Positions 47,659 through 60,649 are shown, counted from the stretch's first letter. The stretch is DNA of 64,000 nt from Capitella teleta (GCA_000328365.1 KB291798.1:26905-90904); one strand, 5' to 3'. The notes: generated by a model not told the origin, from the sequence alone. Program-made: numbers and translations.

Positions 47659-47715
47659 TGATATACATACTACAGCGAGACCCAGGGGTACCGTACACGG
47701 ACCTCGCCCGATTTA
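47659..47715. repeat. Dispersed repeat with CATACTACAGCGAG, copy 2
   Basis: CATACTACAGCGAGACCC then GACCTCGCCCGAT; direct relative of the copy at 45122. Confidence 0.5.
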
Positions 47716-47770
47716 TTTGTGCTACTATGCGTATGAAAAAGGTGTCTTGGCTTCTTACGTTGTGAAAAAG

Positions 47771-47781
47771 TGCGTTATGAT
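47771..47781 (+). promoter_or_regulatory. Copy of the 12-bp word, intergenic
   Basis: AAGTGCGTTATGATTGCAG, about 1.5 kb upstream of TYW1. Confidence 0.5.
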
Positions 47782-48109
47782 TGCAGAAATTATTTCATTG
47801 CACTACGCTATTGGATGAGCTAGCTTGAATACAGCTTCTGGTAATTTAACTAGTAATTGTCATTTATCTTTTCAGTTAATGTTACAATTAAGGGCTTATA
47901 ATGTCATTTTAAATATTTATGACTTGGATTACACTTCAAAGAGCTTATTTTATAACGATAGTCCATTATTAATTTAATCCTTTAGTTGTGGGCGATATTA
48001 TAAATAATTCCCATCTCCCAGCGTGACCATGCTTCTGTGACACTGACAGGGGAAACGTCTCTGCGTCTATGACAGACATTGAGACAAGGCAGAAAAGGCT
48101 GTTCATGTA

Positions 48110-48345
48110 TACTGTAGAACAGGAAATTTCCGCGGACTGCAAATTTCGCGGTTTTATGGTGCAGGTCTTTCTTCGCGGTACTAATTATTGGCGGTCAAGG
48201 GTAGGGTCATAAATTATAAGATCGCCCAGAAGGATTTCATTTTGCAGGCATCTATGGCAGATCTGTGATCTGATTTTCGCGGTCGATCGTGACTGCGAAC
48301 ATAGCGAAAATTTCATGTGGCATGAAAATTTCCTGTTCTACAGTA
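48110..48345. mobile_element. TA-flanked MITE upstream of TYW1
   Basis: A 236-bp element with inverted ends TACTGTAGAACAGGAAATTT and AAATTTCCTGTTCTACAGTA and TA at both edges, typical of Tc1/mariner-derived MITEs. Sub-terminal TTTCGCGG/TTCGCGG words recur. No frame inside. Confidence 0.85.
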
Positions 48346-48349
48346 TTTG

Positions 48350-49300
48350 TGACCCCTTGTGCGGAAACCAGCACTAAGTTGCATTGTCACATTTTTAGGT
48401 TTTAACACCTCCTAATAGCTGATACAAATCCAATTTGCAGTGTTCAGTTTTATTGCATCAATAATTCGAAATGAAATCCAATTGCAGTTTACATCATCTT
48501 ATCTGGTTAACTATCGTGAATAGCCAAATATCATAGGCTCATAGCCCATTCACGGACAACACTTAATTCGCAAAAAAGTCTTCAGTTTATTATAATCAGG
48601 TAGTATCAGTGATCGAATGATCGCAATCAATAAAAAATGCGTCAGTGATAAATATTCATGTTACTCCTTCGCTGCTTCATATAATTAAGTTATGAGACCA
48701 CCAATTGCACCATGCATTTGAATTTGATGACAGGCGTTAAGGCCAGAGTAGTATAAATGACCGTTAAGCTTCTTCCTATTTTTTATTTCATTTCTTTTTT
48801 AATGGGACTCTCGTTCCAGGCTCCGGTCCGGTTCCGGTTGGAGCAAACCTCCAGAACTCTCGTTCCAGATTCCGTCAAATTCTAAATTCCGTGCATCGCT
48901 AATATCAACGAGTGATGAGTCTGTCAGATGTTAGTCTGTGAGTGTATTTTTAGCAGTTATCACTGTGCTCGATTCCTCTCTATAACTGAGCACAGAGCAA
49001 GCGTAACTACATAAGACAGTTTTCCACAATCAGCCTGTTTAAAACAAGTTGTGTTGCATAGATTCAAGAGGAGTCACTCTGTGAATCAAATTAGATCATT
49101 GGAATTAAATTCTAAGTGGTCACTAAATTGTTAATTCACTCAATAAGGGATACACTACCTTAGAACTTTCCCACCTCTTTTAACCTATTGTCTAATGAAT
49201 AGAAGCGCGTTAGCAGCCTGCCTGCCTTTTACTTGTCCTGTTTGCTAACAGTCATTGCTTACTCATGGTATATGCACTATTCTCCTTTTAGATCACAGCG
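48350..49300. other. TYW1 upstream region, no gene recognised
   Basis: AT-rich. A TCGTTCCAGGCTCCGG / TCGTTCCAGATTCCG pair near 48810-48870 is a short imperfect repeat. No TATA-like core promoter could be fixed for TYW1. Confidence 0.35.
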
Positions 49301-49302
49301 CT

Positions 49303-52300
49303 ATGGAGCAGTACATTAGAGCATCAATTGTGCCAGTGGTTGTAATTGCTGCTTCAACTCTCCTCTGGCTGCTATTTCAGAACAAGAAAAATGGTATCAA
49401 CGTTAAGGTTTGTTTGCAAAATCTACGCTCAGTGAGAATTCTAATTCTGAAATTATTTCAGAAATCCTACCGTTCCCGAGAAATCAAAGAGAATAAACTT
49501 CTTGTTGAAAAGGAGAAAGAAGCCAGATTAAAATTCCCCAAGAAAATATTCATTCTCTTTGGGTCTCAAACTGGGAAAGCCAAGGTGGGTTCTTGGGAGA
49601 AAAGTTTAAACAAACTTGAATCTTACTTTTTAAATCCCAAAGTGAAGAATCTGTAAATCACCTAGTCCTTTACACACAGGGATTCGCTGAAGATCTGGAA
49701 AGCGAGTTGAAGGCAAAACGTTTGGATGTTCAGTTGATCAACTTGGTTGGATTCGACCCTGAAGACACCTTGGCTTCTATGGTTAGTGGCATGAATATTC
49801 ATGATTGATGAATATTCATAACCTGGTGATTGTGTTGAATATTTATGAGCATCCTCCTCAGGCGAACCCTGATGCAGCGTTTGTTTTCCTCCTGTCAACG
49901 TACACGGACGGCATTCCCCCGGAGGGAGCGCAGTGGTTCTGCTCTTGGCTGCAAGCGAGTGCCTCTGACTTCCGCGTCTCAAAGTCTCTTCTCTCGGAGG
50001 TGTCGTTTGCTGTTGCTGGTCTGGGCCACTCCCTCTATAAGCTTCACTTCTGCACGGTCAGCACACAAATTCATTACCATAAATGACAATGTATACATTT
50101 TGAAGTTGCTCACTGTATGATTTCAGGCTGCCAGGAAACTTGATGAGAGTTTATCTGTGTTGGGAGGCAGGAGACTTCTTGCCATGGGTGAGCTGGATGA
50201 GAATGTTGCACAGAGCAAGAATGGAGGTCAGTGACGTCGCACATCTCACTGGATGCTCATCTGTTGATTCACAGGGCAGGAAGCAGATTTCAACTCATGG
50301 AAAAGTCAGTTGTTGACAGCTTTGTCATCGTTTGAGGATTTAGCGCCCGTGAAGATCAAAGAAGCCGAATGCTGTGGAGAGTGTTCATGCCAAGAGAAGA
50401 AGAAAGTGAGGGCAGAGGTCATGAATTTCCTTGTAAATAGGGTTGTTTGGTTTGCTGTAGGTTTTATATGAGAGCAGTGATGATGATGACGATGATAACG
50501 AAGGAGAAGACGAAGAGGCAGCATCCAAGTTGGTTGATGTGGAAGATTTAGGCCACGTGATGACCAAAATGAAAGTAGGTGCTAGAAGAAATGGAAGGAT
50601 TTTTGGAAAAAGACATGAATATTGAATATAATTTGTGCATAAATGGTTAATTTCTGATGAGATATTGTACTGGGGATTATCATGCTATCGCTCAATATTT
50701 TTTTTTAGATATGAAAATTTATAAAATATTCAACAGTGAAAACTAGTAATGAATGTCAGCGAACAGTCATTGATAAACGTTTTAATCATTCACTGAAAAG
50801 AGTCACCACTTACATTTAAATAAAAGCTTAAAATATTATGATTAATTTAGGAATCAATTCTTCTGGAAATATGGAATTGGTCGCAAAATTCTGGATAGCT
50901 GCGACATACTAGATAGTCTGAATCGTCCCACCCCCAATCATATAACAATGACAATTGTATTATTGTACTACAATAACTGATTTCCAATCAAGGGTGAGTT
51001 TGGCTCCACATCTACATGTTATTGGAGAGTGCAGAAGAATATTCATTTGTTGTTTACATGTACCTTGAAAGGAATGTAATCTCCCTTTTTCTGAAGACGA
51101 ACCAAAGTGATGAGAATACAGCAAAACAGNNNNNNNNNNNNNNNNNNNNNNNNNNNNNNNNNNNNNNNNNNNNNNNNNNATTGGTTCACACTCGGGTGTG
51201 AAGCTTTGTCGCTGGACCAAGGTGAGGTGGTGAGGAGTGCTGATGTGGTCACGCTTCTTTTCGCAACAGTCGATGCTGCGAGGGAGAGGCGGCTGCTATA
51301 AGCATGCGTTCTACGGCATTGCCAGTCACCAGTGCATGGAAGCTACGCCTAGCTTAGCATGCGCTAACAAGTGTGTTTTCTGCTGGAGGCACCACACCAA
51401 CCCAGTGGGAACTGAGTGGCGTTGGCAGATGGACGACCCTGAGGTGCTGATCAATGGAGCGCTTCAGAACCACACTAACCTCATTAAGCAATTCAAAGGT
51501 GTGTGCATGATGCAGCATTCCAGCATGCTTTCACTCCTCTTTGCGCAGGAGTGCCTGGGGTGCAAGCAGAGCGCTTTGCAGAGGGAATGGCTCCAAAGCA
51601 TTGCGCGCTGTCTTTGGTCGGAGAGCCCATCATGTACCCTGAAATCAACCGCTTCTGTGAACTGCTGCACTCAAAAGACATCTCATCGTTCCTCGTTACT
51701 AATGCTCAATTTCCGGAGGCTATAAGGTGAGGTCTCCTGATCATTGTCATCAACCTTTGACGTTTTCCTGCAGGAACCTGGTGCCGGTCACTCAGCTGTA
51801 TGTGAGCGTTGATGCCAGTACGAAAGACAGCCTGAAAAGGATTGATCGTCCCCTTTTCAGGGATTTCTGGGAACGATTAATTGACAGTTTGAAAGCATTG
51901 TCTGAAAAGGTGAAGAGCAGATTGTGATCGGCGATTGATTTGTGTTTCATTCATGCGCAGGGTCAGAGGACGGTCTATCGATTAACGCTAGTGAAATCAT
52001 GGAACACGGAGGAAATCCAGAATTATGCTGATCTTGTTCAATTAGGGAAGCCGGATTTCATTGAAATCAAGGTATTTAAAAGTTAATTACAAGAAATAAT
52101 AAATCATTTAAATCTGCGTAGGGCGTGACATACTGTGGAGAATCCAAAGCCAGTACGTTGACCATGCAGAATGTACCCTGGCATCAGGAGGTCGTGACCT
52201 TTGTGCAGATGTTGGCTGATTTGTTGCCTGATTATGAATTAGCATCTGAACATGAACATTCTAACTGTGTGCTTCTTGCACACACAAAGGTTTGCTCACA

Positions 52301-52555
52301 ATTTCTAATTTTATTATAAGCACAATTTTGTTCTTTCCCTAGTTTCGTGTTGACGGCAGCTGGTGGACTTGGATTGATTATGAGAAATTTCATCGTTTGG
52401 TAAGAGATTTTGAAGAGAGCAAGACACCGTTCACCGCCATGGATTATATGGCCCCCACCCCTTCCTGGGCTGTGTATGGCGCTCAAGAACAAGGCTTCGA
52501 TCCTCAGGAAGTCAGACATTATCGTAAAAAGCGCAAAGAACTGGGAGGCTGCTAA
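49303..52555 (+). CDS. TYW1: tRNA 4-demethylwyosine synthase (TYW1), one exon partly lost in an assembly gap
   Basis: Forms the tricyclic base of wybutosine at position 37 of tRNA-Phe using pyruvate and SAM. Exons: 49303-49407, 49462-49584, 49680-49781, 49862-50056, 50127-50226, 50275-50405, 50461-50574, then a gap-truncated exon ending at 51221 (readable 51180-51221), 51270-51498, 51549-51726, 51774-51909, 51961-52071, 52122-52289, 52343-52555. All phases agree. Order: N-terminal membrane helix (VPVVVIAASTLLWLL), flavodoxin-like domain with FGSQTGKAK, an acidic linker (SSDDDDDDNEGEDEE), then the radical-SAM core with CANKCVFC for the 4Fe-4S cluster, GGCYKHAFYG, LVGEPIMYPEINRF and the C-terminal EHEHSNC. 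About 650 residues are readable (human 732). The exon encoding the segment before IGSHSGVKLCRWTK is partly inside the 50-N gap. AATAAA at about 52654. Confidence 0.96.
51130..51179. other. Assembly gap (50 N) inside a TYW1 exon
   Basis: Sequence resumes at 51180 in frame within a conserved TYW1 segment, so the gap hides the start of that exon and its acceptor. Confidence 1.
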
Positions 52556-53136
52556 GAGCGATTTTCTTTTTTTCTCCTCAGAATATTCATCTAAAACCAG
52601 AAATGGTGTGCTTAACTACAGCTGTATTTTATTATATTTCTTTTCCCGATAACAAATAAAAATTTGAATTTTTGATATTTATTTCATATCATTATTATCA
52701 CAGATGAGAAAAAAGGAGTCTCCTTATTAATGGCGAATCTTCAGTTGCGGACGGTTCAATCTCAAATTTAAAATACAAATACCAAGGAAGAAAAAAAAAT
52801 TAAAATCCAGAATTGATCAGGCAATTGAGCTACTCACGATACACATCTAAACGAAATCTAAAACGACATACAATATACAAATGGCAATAATATATACAAA
52901 TGGCAATAATATATAAAAATGGCAAAATATATGAGAATATTTATGGCTGATATCATAATCACAGATTTTTCTTCTCAGCTCCTGAGAGATTCTTGGAAAA
53001 GCAATAAATTCTATAAATACAAAAACATATATTTAGGAATTCCAATCCTGAAGTATCGTTGGTGAGCGTGGGTCAGATAATCAAGAGATCAAAGCACTGA
53101 ATCAAGTCATTCCTCTGAAGTGGCATATGCTCAAAT

Positions 53137-56100
53137 TCAGCAGTCACTGTCAGATACGCTTTCCACCTCAACCTGACTCACAGCACTTGGAATATCCTGA
53201 AAATTAATCAATTTAACCGATGGAAATGACACGCATATTCTTACTCTCTCCGGTGGAGTCTGACTTTCATCAACGGTACTACTTGCAGTTGACTGCTCCA
53301 GATCTTGAACCATATCGCAAGACTCAACCAACAGCTTATGCAGCTTTGTAGCAGGAGAGTCCGTCTATGAAATATAGGTTAACGATTGGATAAAAGATCC
53401 AGAACGAACCCACTTGTCTCGGGGGTGAATCGTCCTTGGTGCTGCTGCTCCCTTGTGAGCTCAGCTCAATTGAAACATCATCGAGTTCTTCAACATTTTG
53501 AAAAGCAAATACTTGGTCCACTTCTGCTTGGCTGTTGGCTGTTTCTGAGTGTTTCGAGGTAAATGATGGCTGAGGGGAAGCCAAGTCCTTAGCTGGCTCA
53601 TGTGCCGGCTCAAGCACCGGCTCAAGTGCTGGCTCAAGTGCCGGCTCAAGTTCTGGCTCATGTGCTGGCTCAAGTTCTGGCTCATGTGCTGGCTCAAGTG
53701 TCGGCTCAAGTGTCGGCTCAAGTGCTGGCTCAATCGCTGGCTCAGTTTCTTCTGAGGCTGAGCAGACTCCACGGGAAATTTCCCTCTTGTTATTAACCTC
53801 AACAACTGCTTCCACTTTTGCCACCGGCTCCACCACTCGGCAAGCATGTTGGCCCCTCTCCTGCTCCTCGTCCTTCTTCTCCTGCACATCAAATCTGTCT
53901 CTTCTCCAGTCCTCCCCATCAAACGCCCGCGAAGCGTAGTAACGATACGACTGATAAGGGGAGGAATAGCTGTCATACCGTGATGCCTCATCTCGGGTCT
54001 TCTCAGGAGGATCTTCCAGAGATGGTGACCTTGACCGCGTTCGATCAATGTATGAGCGCGGTGACTTGGCCCTCGATCTCAGACTCTGATCATCGTAAAC
54101 CTGAGCAGCAGAAGTTCCAGGAGATTTTGATCGATTCCTTCTGAGAAGTGACCCTGGAGAAGTGGATCTGTAGGGAATATGCCGTGGAGGACTGATAGTT
54201 CGATGTGATCTCTGTGGAGCTGGGCTGTAGGTCTCGGAGGAATTGAGACTGAGTGAGGAAAGTAAGGAAGACTCCAAGGATCTGCAGCACAAATCAAAAA
54301 GAAATCTCATGAAAGCGTCACACTTGAGAGCTCACCTTCCAAGAGACGTCTTCTTCAGCAGTTCTTTTGTGCTTTCTAAGTTTGAGTGAAGCATTGAAAG
54401 ATCCATTTGTTGCCGTTCGTACAGCTATAGTACAGGCACAATGAAGCACAGTACATAACAAAAACTCACAACTCACCCGCCGTAAATTAGAGAGCTCAGA
54501 GTCCGTGCGATCCTGCTTGGATTTCTGCAGCTGCAAAAGTTGATCTTTCCTCTTCTCTCGTTCGTCTTGATTAAAAATGTAATTAAATAACGTCAAAAAT
54601 GAAAGAAAAACACCCACTAGCAAGGATCACTTCCTTCTTGGTTGTCGACAAATCCTGCTTCAATTTATGGATATCTAACTTGTACTCATCGCAAGCAGAT
54701 TCAAAACGCAGTATCTCTCCTATAACAAGAATAAAAATCAAGCCAGCATTTTATTAATTGATCTACTGATTACGTTTAAGACGGTCTGCTTCGCGTGCTG
54801 ATTCCTCTGCTTTGTTCTTCCATGCGGAACCTTTGCGCTTGAGCGCCACCTGTGAGTCACGACCGTCCTGCAGATGACCGTCCAACACCTTCAGTTTGAC
54901 GTTCAACTCAGCTATGTGGGACGAGGCTTCAGAGAGATCACGATCCTGAAAAAGTGCAGATCACATGAGGCGTAGAGTTCTACTCATCTTTGTATCATTA
55001 GAAAATACGCCAGAACATGGAGAAAGTAAGATGAACATATTTCAAAAATTCTCAAATCTTAAATCCTAATTGATGACTTGTGAGACCAAACCAGCCCTTC
55101 AGTAGGAGGTTTACCTTCAATTTCAGAACTGTGATCAATTCCTCTTCTCTGGCTTCAAGTTTACCAAGTGTCGATGAGAGATCCTGGATTTTACTGTTCA
55201 GCGCTCTTTTGCTTCCCTGTAAAAATAATTATATGACACTATTAGGGGTGCAAAATTACTATCAACGATTTCTCATTTCTCTGCCTGACCAGTTGCAAAA
55301 TTTCAAAGCATTGGTAGTACAAGCGTGTTAAGCAACAAGTTTTCGATTAACGTCACTAAGATTGCGCCATTGGTTTGTATACCTATAGTTAGGATAGAAA
55401 TCATGAACTCAACCATCCATGCTGGGCATGCAAAGGCACACAATTTAAAGATCACCTCCAATTCCAGAAGCTGAGTGCTTGTTTGGCTGTGCTGCTCAGT
55501 GACCACTGCAAGCTGTTCCTGCGTATTGTTCAACGCAGTTGACTTGTTCATCTCTTCAGACTCTACTGTACGTAACTTAGCAACAATAGCACGGTAGTCA
55601 TGGTTACGGTTCTGTAACTCATCTGGAATTTTAGATCTGAATTCTGAGGCCGTTATTTGCAAATGAGAACTGACTCTGAAGGCGGTCGAGGTTATCTTCC
55701 AAGTTGGCTATTTTCTGCCGGTCTTTCTCCCACGACGCCATCTGTCTCTGATGTGTTGCAACAATTTCATTCAACTCTCGGTCGCGATCTTTCAGTTCGC
55801 TGACCAGCAGCTGCAATTCTTGTCGCTGCTTCAGGATGGTTGTGTTCTCAAACTCAGTGAGTTTCATCTGGAAGATATCAATTTGCGGTTAATGAGATGA
55901 ATGAACTGAAGAAAAAGAGTTGATTCAAAAGAAAAAGTAGCAAAAAAGCAAGGAAGTAAACACGACACAGAACGATTATTTCAAACCTGGAGCTCCGAGG
56001 GAATTCCATTAGAGAGGACAGAGTCAGTTAGATCATCGCAATTCGCCAGAGAATTTGCTAGCTGAGAGCGAACAGCTGAGAGAGGACTTTCAGGGGTGCG

Positions 56101-57998
56101 TTTATCAGCGTTGTCATGGCGACGAGATTTCTTCTATGAAAAAGCAAAAAAAAAAAAAATTGCAACTGGAAGAACTAACACTTGAAGCGATTGATGAGAG
56201 GCTAACTTAAGACTTTCAAAGTGATAAATAATAATAATTGGAATTATATAATTGACGGACAACAATGTTTTGTTCAGAACTTTTGTTTGACGTACACAAC
56301 AACTATAAAAAAAAGGTGAAACAATGAAAAAGAAAGAGAAAGAGAAAGATACAGAGTGAGACGACGCAGGAGAAAACACTTGCCATTTGAAGAAATTAGT
56401 AAATTACCAAAATATTGATACAAAAACATTAAAGAATTAGAATATAGGGGCTTAATTAATTCTGACAATTGCACTTAAAAATCCAAAGTTATTTAACGAA
56501 TTCTGTGAGTATTTCCAATTGCTGGGACCAATTGTGCATTGACAACACAGTGCAAAGTTGCTAAGCACAAAACAAAACCTTAAAATAAAAGACTCTCATG
56601 CTAGTTTTGACAGTAAGATATTCAGAGAGATTGGGTTTCTGATTCTTGGGTAAGTGAAATCTGAGAGAGCAGCTTACTAGTCTAGAGCAGAGTGATTGAA
56701 TAAGGTTACGTGTATTCAAAGAAAAAACACCATTAACATTGACAGGAGAAGCTTTGACGCTCATTCATTGTTGATTCAGAGCCATTAGTGAGGTCTATGG
56801 CTTCTCATTCATTTTAGTCCATTAAGAATATATGAGAGAAAAGAAATGGAATTTTGGTAAGTAAGAAAAGTTCACAGTCAAACCAAGAAAACAACACTGA
56901 CTTATACATTATACATACAAATAAAGTAAATAGATGTGATAGCAATAATGTATCATGGTGTGTATAATGTGCACAGCAGTAATTGTGATTAGTATACTAA
57001 CCGATAAGGATGATTGCATTGCTATTGAGTTGGAATCTTGTGTGTGACGGAATGAATCATCTTTCAATCTTGAAGAATATTTCTCAGACTTGGTGCGACT
57101 CAAAGGAGTTCGAACTGGCTTCACATAATCCTGTACAATACAATCACCTTCACATGTACACAAATATCATAACACAAGTAGACATTGTTAAATTAATCCA
57201 GCCATATATTATATCTTAAAAAGGAATAGAAAATAAATTTACTAATCCAGTAACTCTAATGATGTTAGTAAAGTTACTAACAGCAGAATATTTCACTGAT
57301 TAACATAAGTAATTTCATGATTTCAAATATTAGTACTGGCAGCTTATAAGTTTTCTCAGAGGAGCAGTTTTACAACAGAACAACAATCAACTCAATCAAA
57401 TAATATGTACATGTACTGAATGCACTGATATGTGTGGCACACGAATGCACACAAGGTAAATATACACAGCAATGGAACAGAGGACTGACCTTAATTGGAG
57501 TGCTGTGTTTTGGCTGAGAAGGAGAGCGATCTGTAAAACAAACCAATAGAGATGATTTTAGAGAAACCCAACATCAGTCAACTTATGTGTACAGCAAGCT
57601 GGTGTTTCACACAATGGAAGCATCTTATTCCCATTTTATAGTGAATAAAGTTGTCAATTTACTCAATTAACTAACAATTATCACGCCATGCCCTGTCACG
57701 GCAATTACTCTGACCACTCGGCCACCAACACTCCTCATGACAAACCACAACTGTGTTGGATATTGGATAATGTGATAATCTCGTTGCTTCTTGAAAAATA
57801 AGTTTTGTCAGACAAATTTGTTTAAGAAGATTATCCAGAAAAATTATTGGGAGCATGCTATTCAAATCCTATTGTGGTGAATCGTTATACTGAGAAGAGT
57901 TTTCAATGTGAATCACATCGTAATCATTAACCATTTTTCTCACCATTCAGTTTCTTGCCTCCTGGGGAAACAACTGCAGTTCCAACTCTACTCTCCAT
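53137..57998 (-). CDS. CCDC62: Coiled-coil domain-containing protein 62 orthologue
   Basis: Minus-strand exons, 5' to 3': 57998-57944, 57530-57490, 57130-57002, 56133-55987, 55867-55675, 55622-55456, 55216-55115, 54945-54774, 54719-54618, 54565-54477, 54424-54336, 54281-53414, 53364-53245, 53196-53137. Phases all match; 777 residues (human CCDC62 684). Identification rests on conserved coiled-coil blocks: LKQRQELQLLVSELKDRDREL, the HQRQMASWEKDRQKI that follows, and EREKRKDQLLQLQKSKQDRT with SELSNLR, as I remember them from the vertebrate protein. Vertebrate CCDC62 is testis-enriched, needed for sperm head and acrosome formation, and was first described as an oestrogen-receptor co-activator. 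The N terminus is Ser/Pro-rich. The large exon 12 adds RS/SP-rich sequence and a Glu-Pro pentapeptide array not expected in vertebrates. A non-coding first exon probably lies at 58876 and beyond. It converges on TYW1, with 581 bp between stop codons. Confidence 0.9.
53590..53745 (-). repeat. In-frame Glu-Pro repeat within CCDC62 exon 12
   Basis: Twelve-base units (plus strand GGCTCAAGTGCT and variants) encode tandem EPAL, EPTL, EPAH, EPEL and EPVL tetrapeptides, about 13 copies. A polar, extended, length-variable spacer is expected. Confidence 0.9.
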
Positions 57999-58020
57999 TT
58001 TACTTCAATGTTGGAGGTGC

Positions 58021-58930
58021 CTGAAGAAAAAAAAACGTAAAAGTGAACTTCAGATTATTAGTTTATAACAGAGGAGAAAATTGTTGAGTGGAATTATTTC
58101 CTCAGGTGAATGGAATTATTACACAATGTCTCATTCATACTTAGATTAAAGATATCTTACAATGGACAGATTATATCATGAAGCACATTCAAATTAAGTA
58201 CTGTCCCTCAGGTCATGGGGCCAGTGAACAGGAGTCCGCACAGCCCTAAAATTATGCCTTTAAAATTCTGACAAAATCAATATTCGCGGATCACTAGAAA
58301 TCATAGAATAATTTTGAGAATAGGGGGGGTGGATAAAGGGATCGAGGGAAGGAAAGAGGAGGGGGGGGCGGCGGTGATTGAATCAATATTGTTATAATAT
58401 ATAATAATAATAAAAAAAATCACATTATTATAGCACACATACTGCCGTAAGATAACCACGTTATTGAAATGCGAAGAACATATTAACCCTGGTTATTGGA
58501 CCCATCACACAAACACAAACTGGGAAGCATACAAGCAAGCGCAGCCATGAAGGCACAGGCCTTGCTTAATCAAGCACAAATATCCAACCAGGTACCACAA
58601 TTCGACACTAAGCAATGTGTCATGCTGTGGAGAACATGAGAGTTTTCAGGCCATGAAATTCGAACCCAGCAAGTTGCCTGACCAGGTATCGAACCCAGGA
58701 CCCTCTGCACGCTAATTGAGCGCGCTACCACTGCGCCATTGATTTGCTTCAATGCGAAAGATTAATTCATTGTAACAATTTGTTTTATAATTCTGGAAGT
58801 GAATAATCTCTCCAAGGAAGAAGAGACCTCTGTTCAATCAATTTGGCCCCTTGGTGTACAAAATCTCAGGCTTACCTCAAATGACAAAGCATCAGAGCTG
58901 CAATGCAGTGTATGTTCAATAAACGTATAT
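58021..58930 (-). other. Probable 5'-UTR intron and non-coding first exon of CCDC62
   Basis: On the minus strand an acceptor (TTTTCTTCAG) precedes the leader that ends at the ATG of 57998. A donor-like TTTGAG|GTAAGCCTG ends a candidate leader exon at 58876. The intron between them contains a SINE. Confidence 0.45.
58400..58745 (-). mobile_element. tRNA-derived SINE
   Basis: The head, read on the minus strand, has an A-box-like TGGCGCAGTGGTAGCGCGCT and a B box GGGTTCGATACC at pol III spacing, then an unrelated body and an AT-rich trinucleotide tail near 58405. The cloverleaf is degraded, so this is a SINE and not a tRNA gene. It lies in the inferred 5' intron of CCDC62. Confidence 0.7.
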
Positions 58931-60290
58931 CCAAATGCTATCCACATTGAAAGAGCACACAAGTGGACAGCTTAATCCAGTGAACAAGGTTATAATAAAC
59001 TGGCCACAAAGCTGATCCCAGATCAAGCCTGATCAGTCAATAAGAGCCAGACAATTCAAAACCAATACGAGAAATGAGAAAATAATATTTGACAAGTGTC
59101 ACACAACAACCGCCGAACACGCACAGACACGCTTGCTTGTTGGGCACATAATTCAATCAGCCAGCAGTCTGCAATAAATGCATCACGCAAAGTCTCAAAC
59201 CTATAGGACACCTGTGATTAATGCATAAACTATGGTGTGCGGTTTAGGGTGGCACCCTGCTGGCTTGCATCCTTGTGGAAGACCAAAAAAAATTTTGTTT
59301 TTTTAATATATAAAAATATTATTATTTTCTCTGGGTTTAAATGTTCTTCCACTTAACATTACTGGCATTTACTGCACACAATTCTATCAAATAGTCCATT
59401 AAATTATTTTTTTTTTTCTTCCCTTTTTCAACCCATAAAAGTGAGAAATCTGCCAAAAGTCAGAAAAGTATCATGCCTGCTAACTAGAAGACGGATGCAC
59501 AATTACCGGTCTGCAGGGATAACTGGATGTTACACGTTGGTCTCGCTGTAGTATGTCACCTACTGCATGAGTAGTCTCATTCCAAGTCTCTATATTAATA
59601 ATTAGATCATCCCTACAGATTATGGCCACTCATAGCCTACTCGTCAGCTGTGAGATTCTTAATCATATAATGATATATATATATAGCTATCAGACTCAGC
59701 GTATTAAAAACTGGAAACAGGTCTTCGTATCTAAACCCGTGGGAATTGGCAGACATGCTAAAAATCCTGTATTGAAATAAATCAAATAATATATAATGAA
59801 TATCCCAAAGTATTCAAAAAGAGATTCCATCCTGTATTTCCTAATAAGCTCAGCAAATGTCCAACTGCACTCCAGCCATTTGCCTCATTTGCATAATCAG
59901 GGAGCATACCCAATTTGTATGCGGACTAAACATTCTGAATTTCTGATTATCTGACCCACTTCAAGATTGGAATTCCTAAATGTTTGTTTTTGTGGTTTTA
60001 CTGTCTCTGCTCATTAGACACCGGGAGGATACCTTGCATCACAAAGTAATCATTTTCGCACCCTATTATTACAGGGAGCATGAAGTAATGAACAACCCCC
60101 ACTTGTTCATTGCCATAATAAGTTAGGGTCAACGAGGTCAATAAGTCAGTAAGAATTTAACAATCTGTTCAATTAAGCGATAAAATGGTTTTATTTATAA
60201 ACTGAGTATATACATACTTTGTGCATTTTATTATGTAATTAGGTGGTAAAAACCCTAAAATATACCGGTGTTGGGATTAGTTTGTGTGAG
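58931..60290. other. Upstream of CCDC62; no gene recognised
   Basis: Contains the third, rearranged copy of the CATACTACAGCGAG repeat (59520-59612). Otherwise only AT-rich sequence. Confidence 0.4.
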
Positions 60291-60294
60291 TTTT

Positions 60295-60465
60295 AGGCTG
60301 GTGTTATAGTATTAGGCTGGTGTTATAGTATTAGGCTGGTGTTATAGTATCAGGCTGGTGTTATAGTATTAGGCTGGTGTTATAGTATTAGGCTGGTGTT
60401 ATAGTATTAGGCTGGTGTTATAGTATTAGGCTGGTGTTATAGTATTAGGCTGGTGTTATAGTGTT
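60295..60465. repeat. 19-bp minisatellite, nine copies
   Basis: Unit AGGCTGGTGTTATAGTATT, starting at 60295 and every 19 bp to 60447. One unit carries a C for T at its junction and the last ends GTGTT. Near-perfect, hence young or homogenised. Confidence 0.95.
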
Positions 60466-60649
60466 CCTAATTGCAAAATTATATAATTTCCTATAAGCTT
60501 TGTGCTGAATTCATGATAATGATGATATTCTCATATTCAGACGGCATTTTGTTAAGGCTACTCATGTGTCCATGTGTCCAACATATGCCATGCTGCTTAC
60601 ATGCATATCCACATCTGGATAATTAGAAAATGCCTTCCAAAAAGCTCAG

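Noticed and set aside
53602-53796. Plus-strand Val-Pro-Ala-Gln repeat protein
   Set aside because: Antisense shadow of the CCDC62 Glu-Pro repeat.
58640-58740. tRNA gene
   Set aside because: Pol III boxes are present but the acceptor stem does not close and an unrelated body follows, so it is a SINE head.
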